Source of the DNA: Betaproteobacteria bacterium
GTDB taxonomy: Bacteria; Pseudomonadota; Gammaproteobacteria; Burkholderiales; Burkholderiaceae_C
DNA length: 17,347 nt
Assembly (NCBI GenBank): GCA_009918225.1
Contig: RGEP01000016.1
Span: 1 to 17,347, forward strand
Reading direction: 5' to 3'
The notes beneath the pieces were generated by a model that saw nothing but the letters and a program-made list of their open reading frames with translations, was not told the origin of the DNA and made no database searches. The translations under genes and the position numbers were made by a program. Positions 1-8,247 of the stretch are shown here, one piece after another. Within the stretch, counting starts at the first letter, position 1; every line of letters begins with the position of its first letter.

Positions 1-2309
1 CGTATTGCCGAAACACCTCATAGAAGAGGCTGCTGGAGGCCTGGATCTGGCGGGTGGTCTTGCGTGCACCGGGCAGGCCGCCATGGACCAAACCCGCCAC
101 GCGTGCGATTTCACGAAAGCGGCGCTGGGGCAGATGGCCGGCCTTCAAGCTCTCCAGGATGTCGGCCAAGAGCGTGTCTTCACTGCCTGGCGGCAACAAC
201 AAGGCCTGCAGGGCTTGGTCGTCTTGCGGCAGGTTCAAGCCGGTGGGCGAAACGATCTCCAGCCCCAGGTCGTTGACCGACAGCGACAGGCTCAGGCCCT
301 GCGGGCTGTGTTGTGCCAAGCGCCAGGCCAAGAGCTGGGCCAAACCGGTGTGCACCAAGCGGCCGGCGAAAGGGTAGAGGAAGAGGTGTTCACCCTCACG
401 CGACTGCAAGACCTCCACCAGCAAACGACCGGCCACCGGTAAGGCCGAGAGTGCTTGCTGCGTGCACAGCATGGGCCACGCCGCTTGCAGCTCGGGCTCT
501 GTGCTGAGCTGCTCGGGTGCTGGGCACCGCAGAGCCTCCGGTGCCGCGTGTTCAGCACCACTTGCCGCTGAAGCAAGCGTTGCCTGCACCTCCCCCAACA
601 CGGCCAAGGTGGCATCGGCCAACTCGGTGGACAGGGGCATCTTGCTGCCCGCCCAGGTCGACACCACGCCTTTAGGCTTGCTGGCCCGGCGCACATAAGC
701 GCTCATGTCGCGGGTGCGCACATACTCCAGAAGGCGGCCTGCAAACACGAAGCAATCCCCCGGCGACAGGCGCGCGATAAAGCCTTCTTCGATCGTGCCC
801 AGGGTGCCGCCTGACACCCATTTCACCTGCAGCCCAGCATCGCTGACGATGGTGCCCACCTGCTGGCGGTGGCGCTGGGCCAGGCGCCGGTCCTGCACCA
901 CGCAGCGGCCCTCCACACGCTGCACGCGGTGGTATTCGGGGTATGCAGACAGGCTGCTGCCCCCACGCTCCACAAAGGCCAGGGCCCACTCAAACGACTC
1001 CGGGCTGAGCTGGGCGTAGGCTTGGGTGCGCCGCACTTCTTGGTACAAGGCCGCGGGCTCGAACCCGCCGCCGATGGCCACCGTCACCAGGTGTTGCACC
1101 AAGACGTCCATGGGGGCTTGCGGGCTGCTGCGCGACTCCACCCGGCCGGCTTGCGCCGCGCGCCGCGCTGCCACGGCCTCCACCAACTCCAAGGTGTTGG
1201 TGGGCACCAGGGTCACGCGGCTGGGCCGTCCAGGTGCATGTCCGCTGCGTCCGGCTCGCTGTAAAAGCCGCGCCACGCCCTTGGGCGAGCCCACCTGAAG
1301 CACGCGCTCTACGGGCAGGAAGTCGACCCCCAAGTCAAGGCTAGAGGTGGCCACGACCGCCTTCAACTGGCCGCTCTTGAGACCCTGCTCCACCCAAGCG
1401 CGAACCTCGGTGTCCAGTGATCCGTGGTGCAGGGCCACCAGGCCCGCCCAATCGGGCCGGGCCTCCAAGAGCATCTGGTACCAGATCTCGGCTTGTGAAC
1501 GGGTGTTGGTGAAAACCAAGCAGGTGCCGCAAGATTCGATTTCCTGCACCACCGGCTGTGCCCAGGTGCCCGCCCCAAGAAAAGCGCCCGGGTTGCTGCG
1601 GCAACAAGGTGTCGATCACCAAGGACTTGTCGATACGACCCTGAACCAAGGCGGGCTGTGGGGTGGCCTGCTCGCCTTGCAGAACCGGCCGCACCAGGGT
1701 GTCCAGTGCCTCTTGAAGATTGCCCAGTGTGGCGCTCAAGCCCCAAACCAGCACATTGGGCTGCCAGGTGGCCAGGCGGGCCAGGGCCAGCTGCAATTGC
1801 ACGCCGCGCTTGCTGCCGATCAGCTCGTGCCACTCGTCCACCACCACCGCCTGCAGCTGCGCCCAGCGCAACGGCGCGTCTTCGCGGGTGAGCATCAGGC
1901 TCAAGGACTCGGGCGTGGTCACGAGCACCTCGGGTGCGCGGCGGTCTTGCCGTGCGCGCTCAGTCGAAGACGTGTCGCCCGTGCGCGCCTGCACCTGCCA
2001 GCGTGGCAGCATCGCCGACACGGGTTCACGCAAGGCCAGCAGCGTGTCCTGCGCCAAGGCCCGCATCGGGGTGATCCACACGATGCGCGTGGTCCCTGAG
2101 GACCCCTGTCCTTGCGCCAGCGCTTGGGCCTTTGCCTGCGCGCGCTGCAGCAGACCCAAGGCCACGGCAAAGGTCTTGCCGCTGCCGGTGGTGGCGTGCA
2201 GCAGCCCGCTGCGGCCTTGCGCCATGTGAGCCCACACCTCTTGCTGAAACGCGTGCGCTTGCCATCCGCGTGCCTGCATCCACGCCAGCGCCGCCGATTG
2301 CGTGCTCAT
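1..2309 (-). pseudogene. Ligase-associated Lhr-type DEXH-box DNA helicase, frameshifted and cut by the left window edge
   Basis: This is a superfamily 2 helicase of the ligase-associated DNA damage response type, expected to translocate on single-stranded DNA with ATP. The first reading frame starts at 2309 and shows a Walker A TGSGKT (residues 41-46), DEWH (158-161) and SAT (192-194). Near 1556 the frame breaks: the first frame reads nonsense and stops at 1341. A different minus-strand frame then stays open from 1555 to the left edge, about 515 codons. It carries the second RecA domain (LVFTNTRSQAEIWY, VVATSSLDLGVDF, QRAGRSGHAPG) and the Lhr-core C-terminal part. The intact protein would be over 770 residues. 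The start is set by an ATGA overlap with the stop of the upstream DUF429 gene (2306-2309), which suggests translational coupling. Family identity is clear; whether the frameshift is a real mutation or a sequence error is not. Confidence 0.88.
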
Positions 2310-3097
2310 GCGCTCACGATCCAGCCTTCCAGCGGATCGACATCGGCCGGCAAGCCCCAGCCGGGTTGCAGGCTGGCCCAAGCCGCCTGCATCAGACACA
2401 GCACGGCATCCAGGGCATCGCCTCGGGCATCATCCACCAAGGCGTCGCGCTGAGCGTGGGTCAGCACCACGCGCAGGCCCAAGCGGCTGCGGCCCTGCTC
2501 CAAGGCGTCAATCAGGTCCTTGCGGGCAATCAGGCGCTCAGGGGTCTGCTTGGCCCGGTCGTCGCTCTTGTATGAGCGGTTGCCGATCAGCTCGCGCGCC
2601 AGCAGACCAGGATAGGCCTCCAGGGCTACCCGTGGCACAGGCAACTCCTGCAAGCCGGGCAAGCTGGCCGGCAGGGCACGCAGCAGCGGCACGCCGGCGT
2701 GCATCATGTAGGCCACCGGCGGGTTGACCCACTTCATCGAAGGGCTGGAACCCGCTGGCGCGTCACAAGCTCGGTGGGCAAACTTGGAACCGACGGGGCG
2801 GGCCGCGGTGTAGGCAGCGAAGGTGTCTCTTATCTCCGCGCGGCTCAAGCCACAGTAGTGGTCCATACAAGCGGCCCACTGCGTAGGCCAGCCCAGGTGT
2901 TCAACCAAAGCCCGAGGCAGGCCAAACGGCAGGTCAAAGCCGCCTACCCAAGCAGGCTCAGACTGCAGGGTCTGCAGGAGCTCACGGTGTTGGGCGCAGG
3001 CTTGCAGGCGCTGCAGGCTGCTGAAGTCCACCCCCACCAAGGCTGTTGGGACCGACGTCGGGGTGCGGGGGGAGGCCATAGCAGCACTGTAGGCCAT
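2306..3097 (-). CDS. DUF429 domain protein (predicted RNase H-like fold), coupled to the helicase
   Basis: The 263-residue protein carries hallmarks I associate with DUF429: GVDFSS near residues 22-27, then WVGGFDLPFGLPRALVEHLG, KFAHRACDAPAGSSPSMKW, LEAYPGLLARELIG, KSDDRAKQTPERL and a C-terminal DALDAVLCL. DUF429 proteins are predicted to have an RNase H-like fold, so a nuclease role is plausible but unproven here. The stop overlaps the helicase start (ATGA), so the two are probably translated together. The start is uncertain: neither the ATG at 3097 nor the in-frame ATG at 3079 has a clear ribosome site. Compared with the family as I remember it, the conserved stretch usually following GVDF (a Ser-Ala-Pro...Lys-Pro-Ile segment and the next strand) seems to be missing, since GVDFSS runs straight into LQRLQACAQ. 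That points to an in-frame deletion of about 20 residues. Confidence 0.82.
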   Translation of the reverse strand: MAYSAAMASPRTPTSVPTALVGVDFSSLQRLQACAQHRELLQTLQSEPAWVGGFDLPFGLPRALVEHLGWPTQWAACMDHYCGLSRAEIRDTFAAYTAARPVGSKFAHRACDAPAGSSPSMKWVNPPVAYMMHAGVPLLRALPASLPGLQELPVPRVALEAYPGLLARELIGNRSYKSDDRAKQTPERLIARKDLIDALEQGRSRLGLRVVLTHAQRDALVDDARGDALDAVLCLMQAAWASLQPGWGLPADVDPLEGWIVSA

Positions 3098-3115
3098 GCG
3101 CTGCAGCGCTACAGT
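3086..3115. promoter_or_regulatory. Inverted repeats in the divergent DUF429/asparaginase start region
   Basis: A perfect 7-bp inverted repeat, ACTGTAG (3086-3092) and CTACAGT (3109-3115), is separated by 16 bp. A second perfect 12-bp palindrome, GCGCTGCAGCGC, sits between its arms at 3098-3109. The pair lies between divergent genes only 24 bp apart (42 bp if DUF429 starts at 3079), where both promoters or an operator would have to be. The arms resemble a dimeric repressor site, but no regulator gene is nearby and the repeats may be chance in GC-rich DNA. No clear -35/-10 pair was found on either strand. Confidence 0.3.
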
Positions 3116-3121
3116 CCGGCC

Positions 3122-4177
3122 ATGGAGAACCCGATCCTGGTTGAGGCCCTAAGGGGGTCAACGGTCGAGTCGTTTCACCGCGGTGCAGTGGCCGTGGTCG
3201 ACGACCACGGCCGCTTGGTGTGGTCGTGCGGAGATGTGGAGCGCCCCATCTTTCCCCGTTCGGCGGTCAAGTTGTTGCAGGCCCTGCCCCTGGTGGCCAG
3301 CGGTGCAGCGCAGCGATTGGACCTAAAGGACGATGAGTTGGCCTTGGCCTGTGCCTCTCATGGTGGCGAACCCGCACACGCCCAAGCTGCGGCGTCAATG
3401 TTGGGCAAGGCCGGCGTGGACGCCAGCATCCTCGAGTGCGGAGCCCACTGGCCCTATCACGAGGCCAGCCAGCGCGAGATGGCCCGCGCCGGTGCTGAGC
3501 CCACGGCGCTGAACAACAACTGCTCGGGCAAGCATGCCGGCTTCGTGTGCGTGGGCTGTGCCATGAGCGGGCTGACGGGCCGACCCCTGCTGGAGTTCAT
3601 GCGGGGCTATGTGGAACCCGAACACCCGGTGATGCGTGAAGTCACCCGAGCCCTGGCTGAGGCCACCGACCACGCAGTGGCCAGGGCGCCGCGGGGCATC
3701 GATGGCTGCTCCATTCCGACCTATGCCGTCCCGCTGCTCAACCTGGCCCTGGGATTTGCGCGCGCGGGCACAGGCCACGGCCTGCCGACCCAATGGGCAC
3801 AAGCCGCCCAACGCCTGCGCACGGCCATTGCCCAAGCACCGTTCATGGTGGCAGGCACTGGGCGCTTTGACACGCAGGTGATGCAGCGCCTGGGCGCACG
3901 GGTGTGCTGCAAGGTGGGCGCAGAGGGTGTGTATTGCGCCAGCCTGCCTGAACGCGGCTGGGGCGTGGCCCTGAAGATGGACGATGGCAACACCTCGCGA
4001 GCAGCCGAGGTGGTGATGGCCACCCTGATCGAAGCCCTGCTTGCGCTTTCGGTTGACGATGCCGTCGCGCTGCGCCAGTTGAGCAGCACGGTCATGCGCA
4101 ATTGGCAAGGCCGTACCGTTGGTGGCCTGCGCGCTGCGGCTGAATTTCGGTCGGCGGTCTCAGGCCTGGGGGGCTGA
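3122..4177 (+). CDS. L-asparaginase, Rhizobium etli type (Asparaginase_II family)
   Basis: The 351-residue protein is predicted to hydrolyse L-asparagine to aspartate and ammonia in the cytoplasm; no signal peptide is seen. It belongs to the family typified by the R. etli inducible asparaginase, unrelated in fold to E. coli AnsA/AnsB. Visible signatures are RSAVKLLQALP with the Ser47/Lys50 pair, ASHGGEPAH with Ser79, and NNNCSGKHAGF with Cys134 and Lys137. These match the catalytic Ser-Lys pairs and the zinc-site Cys/Lys described for the R. etli enzyme. Length is normal for the family. The open frame extends upstream to 2699, but that part is the shadow of DUF429; ATG at 3122 gives the expected N-terminus (NPILVEALRGSTVES). 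There is no obvious Shine-Dalgarno site. The gene is the only plus-strand gene in the left 16 kb and overlaps the ligase gene tail-to-tail by 18 bp. Confidence 0.92.
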   Translation: MENPILVEALRGSTVESFHRGAVAVVDDHGRLVWSCGDVERPIFPRSAVKLLQALPLVASGAAQRLDLKDDELALACASHGGEPAHAQAAASMLGKAGVDASILECGAHWPYHEASQREMARAGAEPTALNNNCSGKHAGFVCVGCAMSGLTGRPLLEFMRGYVEPEHPVMREVTRALAEATDHAVARAPRGIDGCSIPTYAVPLLNLALGFARAGTGHGLPTQWAQAAQRLRTAIAQAPFMVAGTGRFDTQVMQRLGARVCCKVGAEGVYCASLPERGWGVALKMDDGNTSRAAEVVMATLIEALLALSVDDAVALRQLSSTVMRNWQGRTVGGLRAAAEFRSAVSGLGG

Positions 4178-5920
4178 GGTCTCGCCGCGTTGCAGGGCCT
4201 GCAAGGTCTGCAGGGTATCGGCCTCGTGCAGTGGCTTGTCGCTGCGCCAACGCAGCATGCGGGGAAAGCGCAGCGCCAAGCCACTTTTGTGCCGCGGGCT
4301 TGGGGCGATCCCCTCAAAGCCCAGTTCGAACACCAGGCTGGGCACCACGCTGCGCACCGGACCAAATTTGTCCACCGTGTGGCTTCGGATCACCTTGTCC
4401 ACTTGGGCAAACTCCTCGTCCGTCAAACCCGAGTAGGCTTTGGCAAACGGCACCAGGTGCAGGCCCTCGGGGTCGACCGGTTGGCGCTGTGCGATCGCCT
4501 GAAGCACGGCTTGAACCTCGGCTGCATCGCGCGGTGTGCGGCTCCACACCGCAAAGGTGTAGTCGGTGTACAGGCTGGCCCGGCGCCCATGGCCCGCTTG
4601 GGCATACACGAGCACGGCATCAACCGTCATGGGCTGCACCTTCCACTTCCACCACCCCAAGACGCCCGAACCCTCGACCTTGCGACGCCCCACCCCGTAC
4701 GGCGCCGCACGGTGCTTGAGCATAAAACCCTCCACCCCCCTGGCGCGGCTTTGCGCCCTCAAGGCTTGCAGTTCAGCCCAGCTCGGCTCGGATGTCTCAG
4801 GCACGACCAGCGGAGCTACCGAGAAGGGGCCTTCTAGTAGCAAGGCTTGCAAGGCTTGGCGCCGAAGCGCCTGCGCTTGCGCTCGGATGTCACGCCCCTG
4901 CTGCTCCAAGAGGTCGTAGGCCATGAAGCTCACGGGTGTTTGCGCCAGCAAGGCCTTGCTCAAGGCCTTGCGGGTGATGCGGGTCTGCAGTTCGGCAAAC
5001 GAGGCTGGACGTCCTTCTCGCATCACCAGCAGTTCGCCATCGAGCACCGTGCCATCGGGCAGGGCCTGTGCCGCCTGGACCACCTCGGGAAAGCGATCGG
5101 TGACCAGCTCTTCGCCGCGCGACCAGATCCACACCTGCTGGCCCCGACGCACCAGCTGTGCGCGGATGCCGTCGTACTTCCATTCCACCTGCCAGTCGCA
5201 GGCTGGGCCCATCACCTGCTCCAGCTGGTGTTCATCGGCAGGGCTGACGGCTTGGGCCAGGAAAAAGGGATAGGGCTGGCCCTGCTGCAATTGAACATCG
5301 TCCTGGGCTTGTCCGGTCAGGCGCAGCCAGTCTTGTGCGCCAGGGCGTGCCGACGCTTGGGTGTAGCCCATCATGCGTTGGGCCACCTCGCTGGCCTGCA
5401 AGCCGGCATGCTCAGCGATGGCCCGTTGCACCAAGAGCTTGCTGACACCCACCCGGAAGCCCCCGCCGACGAGTTTGGTCAAGAGAAAGCGCCCTTGAGC
5501 ATCCAAGAGCCGCCACAGTCCCTGCAAGCGCTGCTTCTGCACATGGGGCTCCAGGCCTCGCAGAGGCAGCAGGCCTTCCAGCATCCATCGGGCCAAGCCG
5601 TCCTCGGCCTTTAGCGCTCCTGGCTCAGCAGCGGCCCGTACCGGCTGCGGCAGTACATGGGCCATGGTCTCGGCAAGGTCTCCCACCACTTGGTAACACT
5701 CTTCGAAGAGCCAGGGCGGGACGCCCGCGGCATCACAGGCCGCCTCGCGCAGGACAGCCGTGGGCACGGCTTGACGCGGCTTGCCACCGGCCAAGAGATA
5801 GACCGCCCAGGCGGCATCCTCGGGTGCTGCGTTGGCCAGGTGCTTGCGCAGCGCCTGCACCTTGGCCTGCGTGGAAGTGCTGGCATCGAGCTGTGCATAC
5901 AGGAGCGAAAACTCATGCAT
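4160..5920 (-). CDS. ATP-dependent DNA ligase of the cisplatin damage response type
   Basis: The 586-residue ligase would seal DNA nicks through an enzyme-AMP intermediate. Nucleotidyltransferase motifs are in order: motif I KYDGIR with the adenylated Lys248, motif III DGELLV (294-299), motif IV EGFMLKH (397-403), and motif V in WWKWKV (423-428). An N-terminal DNA-binding domain (about 1-220) precedes them and an OB-fold (about 430-586) follows, with YSGLTDEEF and PSLVFELGFEGI near the end. The start at 5920 is preferred over the longer frame from 5947 because a GGAGGAG site lies 6 nt upstream and the N-terminus (FSLLYAQLDASTST) then matches the family. It overlaps the exonuclease gene by 8 bp (5913-5920), indicating co-translation. 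Exonuclease plus ligase is the core of a known repair cassette. Confidence 0.94.
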   Translation of the reverse strand: MHEFSLLYAQLDASTSTQAKVQALRKHLANAAPEDAAWAVYLLAGGKPRQAVPTAVLREAACDAAGVPPWLFEECYQVVGDLAETMAHVLPQPVRAAAEPGALKAEDGLARWMLEGLLPLRGLEPHVQKQRLQGLWRLLDAQGRFLLTKLVGGGFRVGVSKLLVQRAIAEHAGLQASEVAQRMMGYTQASARPGAQDWLRLTGQAQDDVQLQQGQPYPFFLAQAVSPADEHQLEQVMGPACDWQVEWKYDGIRAQLVRRGQQVWIWSRGEELVTDRFPEVVQAAQALPDGTVLDGELLVMREGRPASFAELQTRITRKALSKALLAQTPVSFMAYDLLEQQGRDIRAQAQALRRQALQALLLEGPFSVAPLVVPETSEPSWAELQALRAQSRARGVEGFMLKHRAAPYGVGRRKVEGSGVLGWWKWKVQPMTVDAVLVYAQAGHGRRASLYTDYTFAVWSRTPRDAAEVQAVLQAIAQRQPVDPEGLHLVPFAKAYSGLTDEEFAQVDKVIRSHTVDKFGPVRSVVPSLVFELGFEGIAPSPRHKSGLALRFPRMLRWRSDKPLHEADTLQTLQALQRGETSAPQA

Positions 5921-6947
5921 CAGCCGCTCCTCCGCCCTCACCTTCAAAAGCCGTCTTGAAGGAACCGGCTTGCAGGCCTTGCTCCTGCAACCAACGAACC
6001 ATCACCGCCTCATAGCCGTGCGTCACGATCACCCGCTGCGCACCGCAAGCCGCAATGGCCCTTTGCAGGCCAGGCCAATCGGCGTGGTCGCTGAGCACAA
6101 AGCCACGGTCGATGGCGCGGCGGCGGCGGGCACCGCGCAGCTGCATCCATCCGCTGGCAAAGGCGTCGCTGTAGCTGCCAAAGCGCTTGAGCCACGGTGA
6201 TCCCTGCACCGACGGCGGCGCCACCACCAAGGCACCGGCGAGGTCAGCCTTGCTCAGGTCCTGTGCGCGGTGCACCGCGGGCAAAGCCACACCGGCCTGC
6301 CGATAGCCTTCATTGAGTGGCTCCACCGAACCGTGCACCACCAGGGGACCGATGCCGGCATCCACACCGGCCAGGATGCGCTGGGCCTTGCCGAAGCTGT
6401 AGGCCATCAGCAAACTGGCCCGCCCGGCGGCGCGGTTGTCGGCCCACCAGCGGTTGATGTCCTCAAAGACGAGAGCCTGTGGTTGCCAGCGGTAGATGGG
6501 CAGCCCGAAGGTGGATTCGGTGATGAAGCACTCGCAAGGCACCGGCTCGAAAGGGTCACAGGTGGGATTGCGCTCGTCGTGCTCGCTCAGGAAGTAGTCG
6601 CCCGAGACCACCCACACCCGGCCCCGGTGTTCCAGCCTCACCTGGGCTGCGCCCAAGACATGACCGGCTGGGTGCAGGCTGATGCGCACACCACGGTGTT
6701 CCACCACCTCTCCCCAGGCCAAGGTGCTGAGCTCAATATCAGCGCCCAGGCGCGCACGCAACACCCCTTGGCTGCGCGCGCTGGCCAGGTAGCGCGAGCT
6801 CCCACGACGTGCGTGGTCACCATGGGCGTGCGTGATGACGGCCCGGTCCACCGGACGCCATGGGTCAATGTAGAAGTCCCCTGGCGGGCAATACAAGCCC
6901 TGTGGCGTCTCCACCACCAGGTCCTCTTCAAGGGCCATCTGGTTCAT
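5913..6947 (-). CDS. Ligase-associated DNA damage response exonuclease (MBL/beta-CASP)
   Basis: The 344-residue protein has a metallo-beta-lactamase fold with a beta-CASP domain, the type of nuclease that travels with the ATP-dependent ligase and Lhr-type helicase in bacterial repair cassettes. The metal-binding motif HAHGDH is at residues 40-45, followed by LHPAGHVLGAAQ (91-102, His96), SGDY with Asp117, TESTFG (143-148), and a late SDHAD and VTHGY. The start is taken at the ATG at 6947, which overlaps the clsB stop as TGATG; an ATG at 6938 is also possible. The frame extends upstream to 7031 but that portion lies in clsB and looks unlike the family. It is followed directly by the ligase with an 8-bp overlap. 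No Shine-Dalgarno site is visible, consistent with coupling to clsB. Confidence 0.92.
   Translation of the reverse strand: MNQMALEEDLVVETPQGLYCPPGDFYIDPWRPVDRAVITHAHGDHARRGSSRYLASARSQGVLRARLGADIELSTLAWGEVVEHRGVRISLHPAGHVLGAAQVRLEHRGRVWVVSGDYFLSEHDERNPTCDPFEPVPCECFITESTFGLPIYRWQPQALVFEDINRWWADNRAAGRASLLMAYSFGKAQRILAGVDAGIGPLVVHGSVEPLNEGYRQAGVALPAVHRAQDLSKADLAGALVVAPPSVQGSPWLKRFGSYSDAFASGWMQLRGARRRRAIDRGFVLSDHADWPGLQRAIAACGAQRVIVTHGYEAVMVRWLQEQGLQAGSFKTAFEGEGGGAADA
5927..5933 (-). promoter_or_regulatory. Ribosome binding site of the DNA ligase gene
   Basis: GGAGGAG on the minus strand lies 6 nt before the ATG at 5920, inside the last codons of the exonuclease gene. It is the strongest Shine-Dalgarno match in the window and decides the ligase start against the alternative at 5947. 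Confidence 0.75.
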
Positions 6948-8236
6948 CAGTAGTTCGATGGCACGCCGGCCAGGCGCAGGTACAGGCGTGCCAGCAGCGC
7001 CACCGCACGTCGGCGCAAGGCACCTGCCCAACCCACCGACACCGACGGTTCAAGCACCGCACGAGATTGGGCAAATGCCGCCTCCAGGGTCTGGGCCACC
7101 TCGCGCACAAACCCGCCATCCCGAATGGCCAAGTTGGCCTCGAAGTTGACCAAGAGTGACAGCGGGTCGAGGTTGGAACTGCCGACCGTGGCCCAGCGCT
7201 CGTCGACCCTCACCACCTTGGCATGCAAAGCCCCCGCCTGGTACTCGAAGATGTGCACGCCACCGCCCAGCAGCTCTCGGTACAACACCCGTGCGGCCAA
7301 AGCCGCGATCCGGTAGTCGGGCCGGCCTTGCAGCAGCAGCCGAACCCGCACGCCGCGCTGAGCCGCTTGCAAGAGGGCCCGACGCAGTACACGGCCAGGG
7401 TAGAAATAGGGGCAGGCGATGTCAATCTCATGGCGCGCTTGTCCGCAGGCCTGCAGCAAGGCGGCCTGCACGCTGTGGCGTTGGCGAAGGTTGTCGCGCA
7501 GCAGAAAAGCAGCCTCAACCGTGCCCGGGTGAGAAGGCTCGGTGGGCTGGGGCCAGGGCAAAGAAGGCGAGCCTGCAGGCCGGGGCGCCAGTCGCATGGA
7601 CCGCAGGAGCTCGCGCGCCCGGGCCAAGCCCTTGGGGCCACGCACCATCTGGGCCACTTCATCACGCCAGTCGGCGCCAAAGGCCGCACGGGTCCACATG
7701 GCGCGGGCAGCCTGGGCCATTGGAGCGACCACGGGGCCGCGAACCTGGATCGCGTAGTCCAGCCTGGGGGTGCTTTGGGGACCATCGTGCAGATCGATGC
7801 AGTCATCGATGACGTTGATGCCCCCCACAAAGCCGATTTCACCGTCCACCACCGCCACCTTCTGGTGCAGCCGGCGCAGGTGCTCCGACTGCAACAGGGT
7901 CCACCACCGGTCCAGGGGCCGGTACACCACCAGGGACACGGGAGACTGCGCCCACCATTGGCGCAAGGTCGCCACCGACTGAATGGAGCCGAAGCCATCG
8001 ACGACCACCCGCACCCGCACGCCGCGTTGTGCCGCGTTCAACAAGGCCTGGGCCACCGCTCGAGCCGATTCATCGTGGTGAAAGATGTACGTCGTCAGCA
8101 AGACCTCATAGCGTGCCTTGTTGATCACCGCCACCAGCGCTGCGAACAGCTCTTGCCCACCCTTGAGCAGCCGGACTTCGTTACCCGGCAGATAGTGGGC
8201 GCGGCGTCGCAGGTACCAAGCGGGCAGCGGTTCCAT
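6947..8236 (-). CDS. clsB: Cardiolipin synthase B, phospholipase D superfamily
   Basis: The 429-residue protein has two HKD phosphodiesterase motifs: HQKVAVVD with His124, Lys126 and Asp131, and HAKVVRVD with His338, Lys340 and Asp345, each followed by the expected small-residue stretch (GFVGGIN, TVGSSNLD). This pattern and length fit ClsB (E. coli YbhO), which makes cardiolipin from phosphatidylglycerol at the inner membrane. No long N-terminal membrane segments are seen, as expected for ClsB rather than ClsA. It lies 11 bp after the EEP nuclease gene, the same neighbour as in the E. coli ybhP-clsB-ybhN cluster, which supports the assignment. The ATG at 8236 has a GAGG site overlapping the stop of the gene before. 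Its own stop overlaps the exonuclease start. Other PLD-family phosphotransferase activity cannot be excluded. Confidence 0.88.
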   Translation of the reverse strand: MEPLPAWYLRRRAHYLPGNEVRLLKGGQELFAALVAVINKARYEVLLTTYIFHHDESARAVAQALLNAAQRGVRVRVVVDGFGSIQSVATLRQWWAQSPVSLVVYRPLDRWWTLLQSEHLRRLHQKVAVVDGEIGFVGGINVIDDCIDLHDGPQSTPRLDYAIQVRGPVVAPMAQAARAMWTRAAFGADWRDEVAQMVRGPKGLARARELLRSMRLAPRPAGSPSLPWPQPTEPSHPGTVEAAFLLRDNLRQRHSVQAALLQACGQARHEIDIACPYFYPGRVLRRALLQAAQRGVRVRLLLQGRPDYRIAALAARVLYRELLGGGVHIFEYQAGALHAKVVRVDERWATVGSSNLDPLSLLVNFEANLAIRDGGFVREVAQTLEAAFAQSRAVLEPSVSVGWAGALRRRAVALLARLYLRLAGVPSNY

Positions 8237-8247
8237 GGCGTCTGCCC

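Noticed and set aside
1341..2309. The 5' helicase fragment as a separate stand-alone short protein
   Set aside because: Its last 70 or so residues are out-of-frame translation, and the rest of the helicase continues in the next frame, so one broken gene is the simpler reading. Programmed frameshifting was also considered, but there is no slippery heptamer at the junction that I could recognise.
2699..3121. Upstream extension of the asparaginase frame to 2699
   Set aside because: The extra 141 residues are antisense to DUF429 and precede the normal asparaginase N-terminus.
4948..4971. 12-bp palindrome GCAAGGCCTTGC and its near repeat inside the ligase gene
   Set aside because: It encodes the Ala/Leu/Lys-rich stretch RKALSKALLAQ of the ligase, so codon usage explains the repetition.
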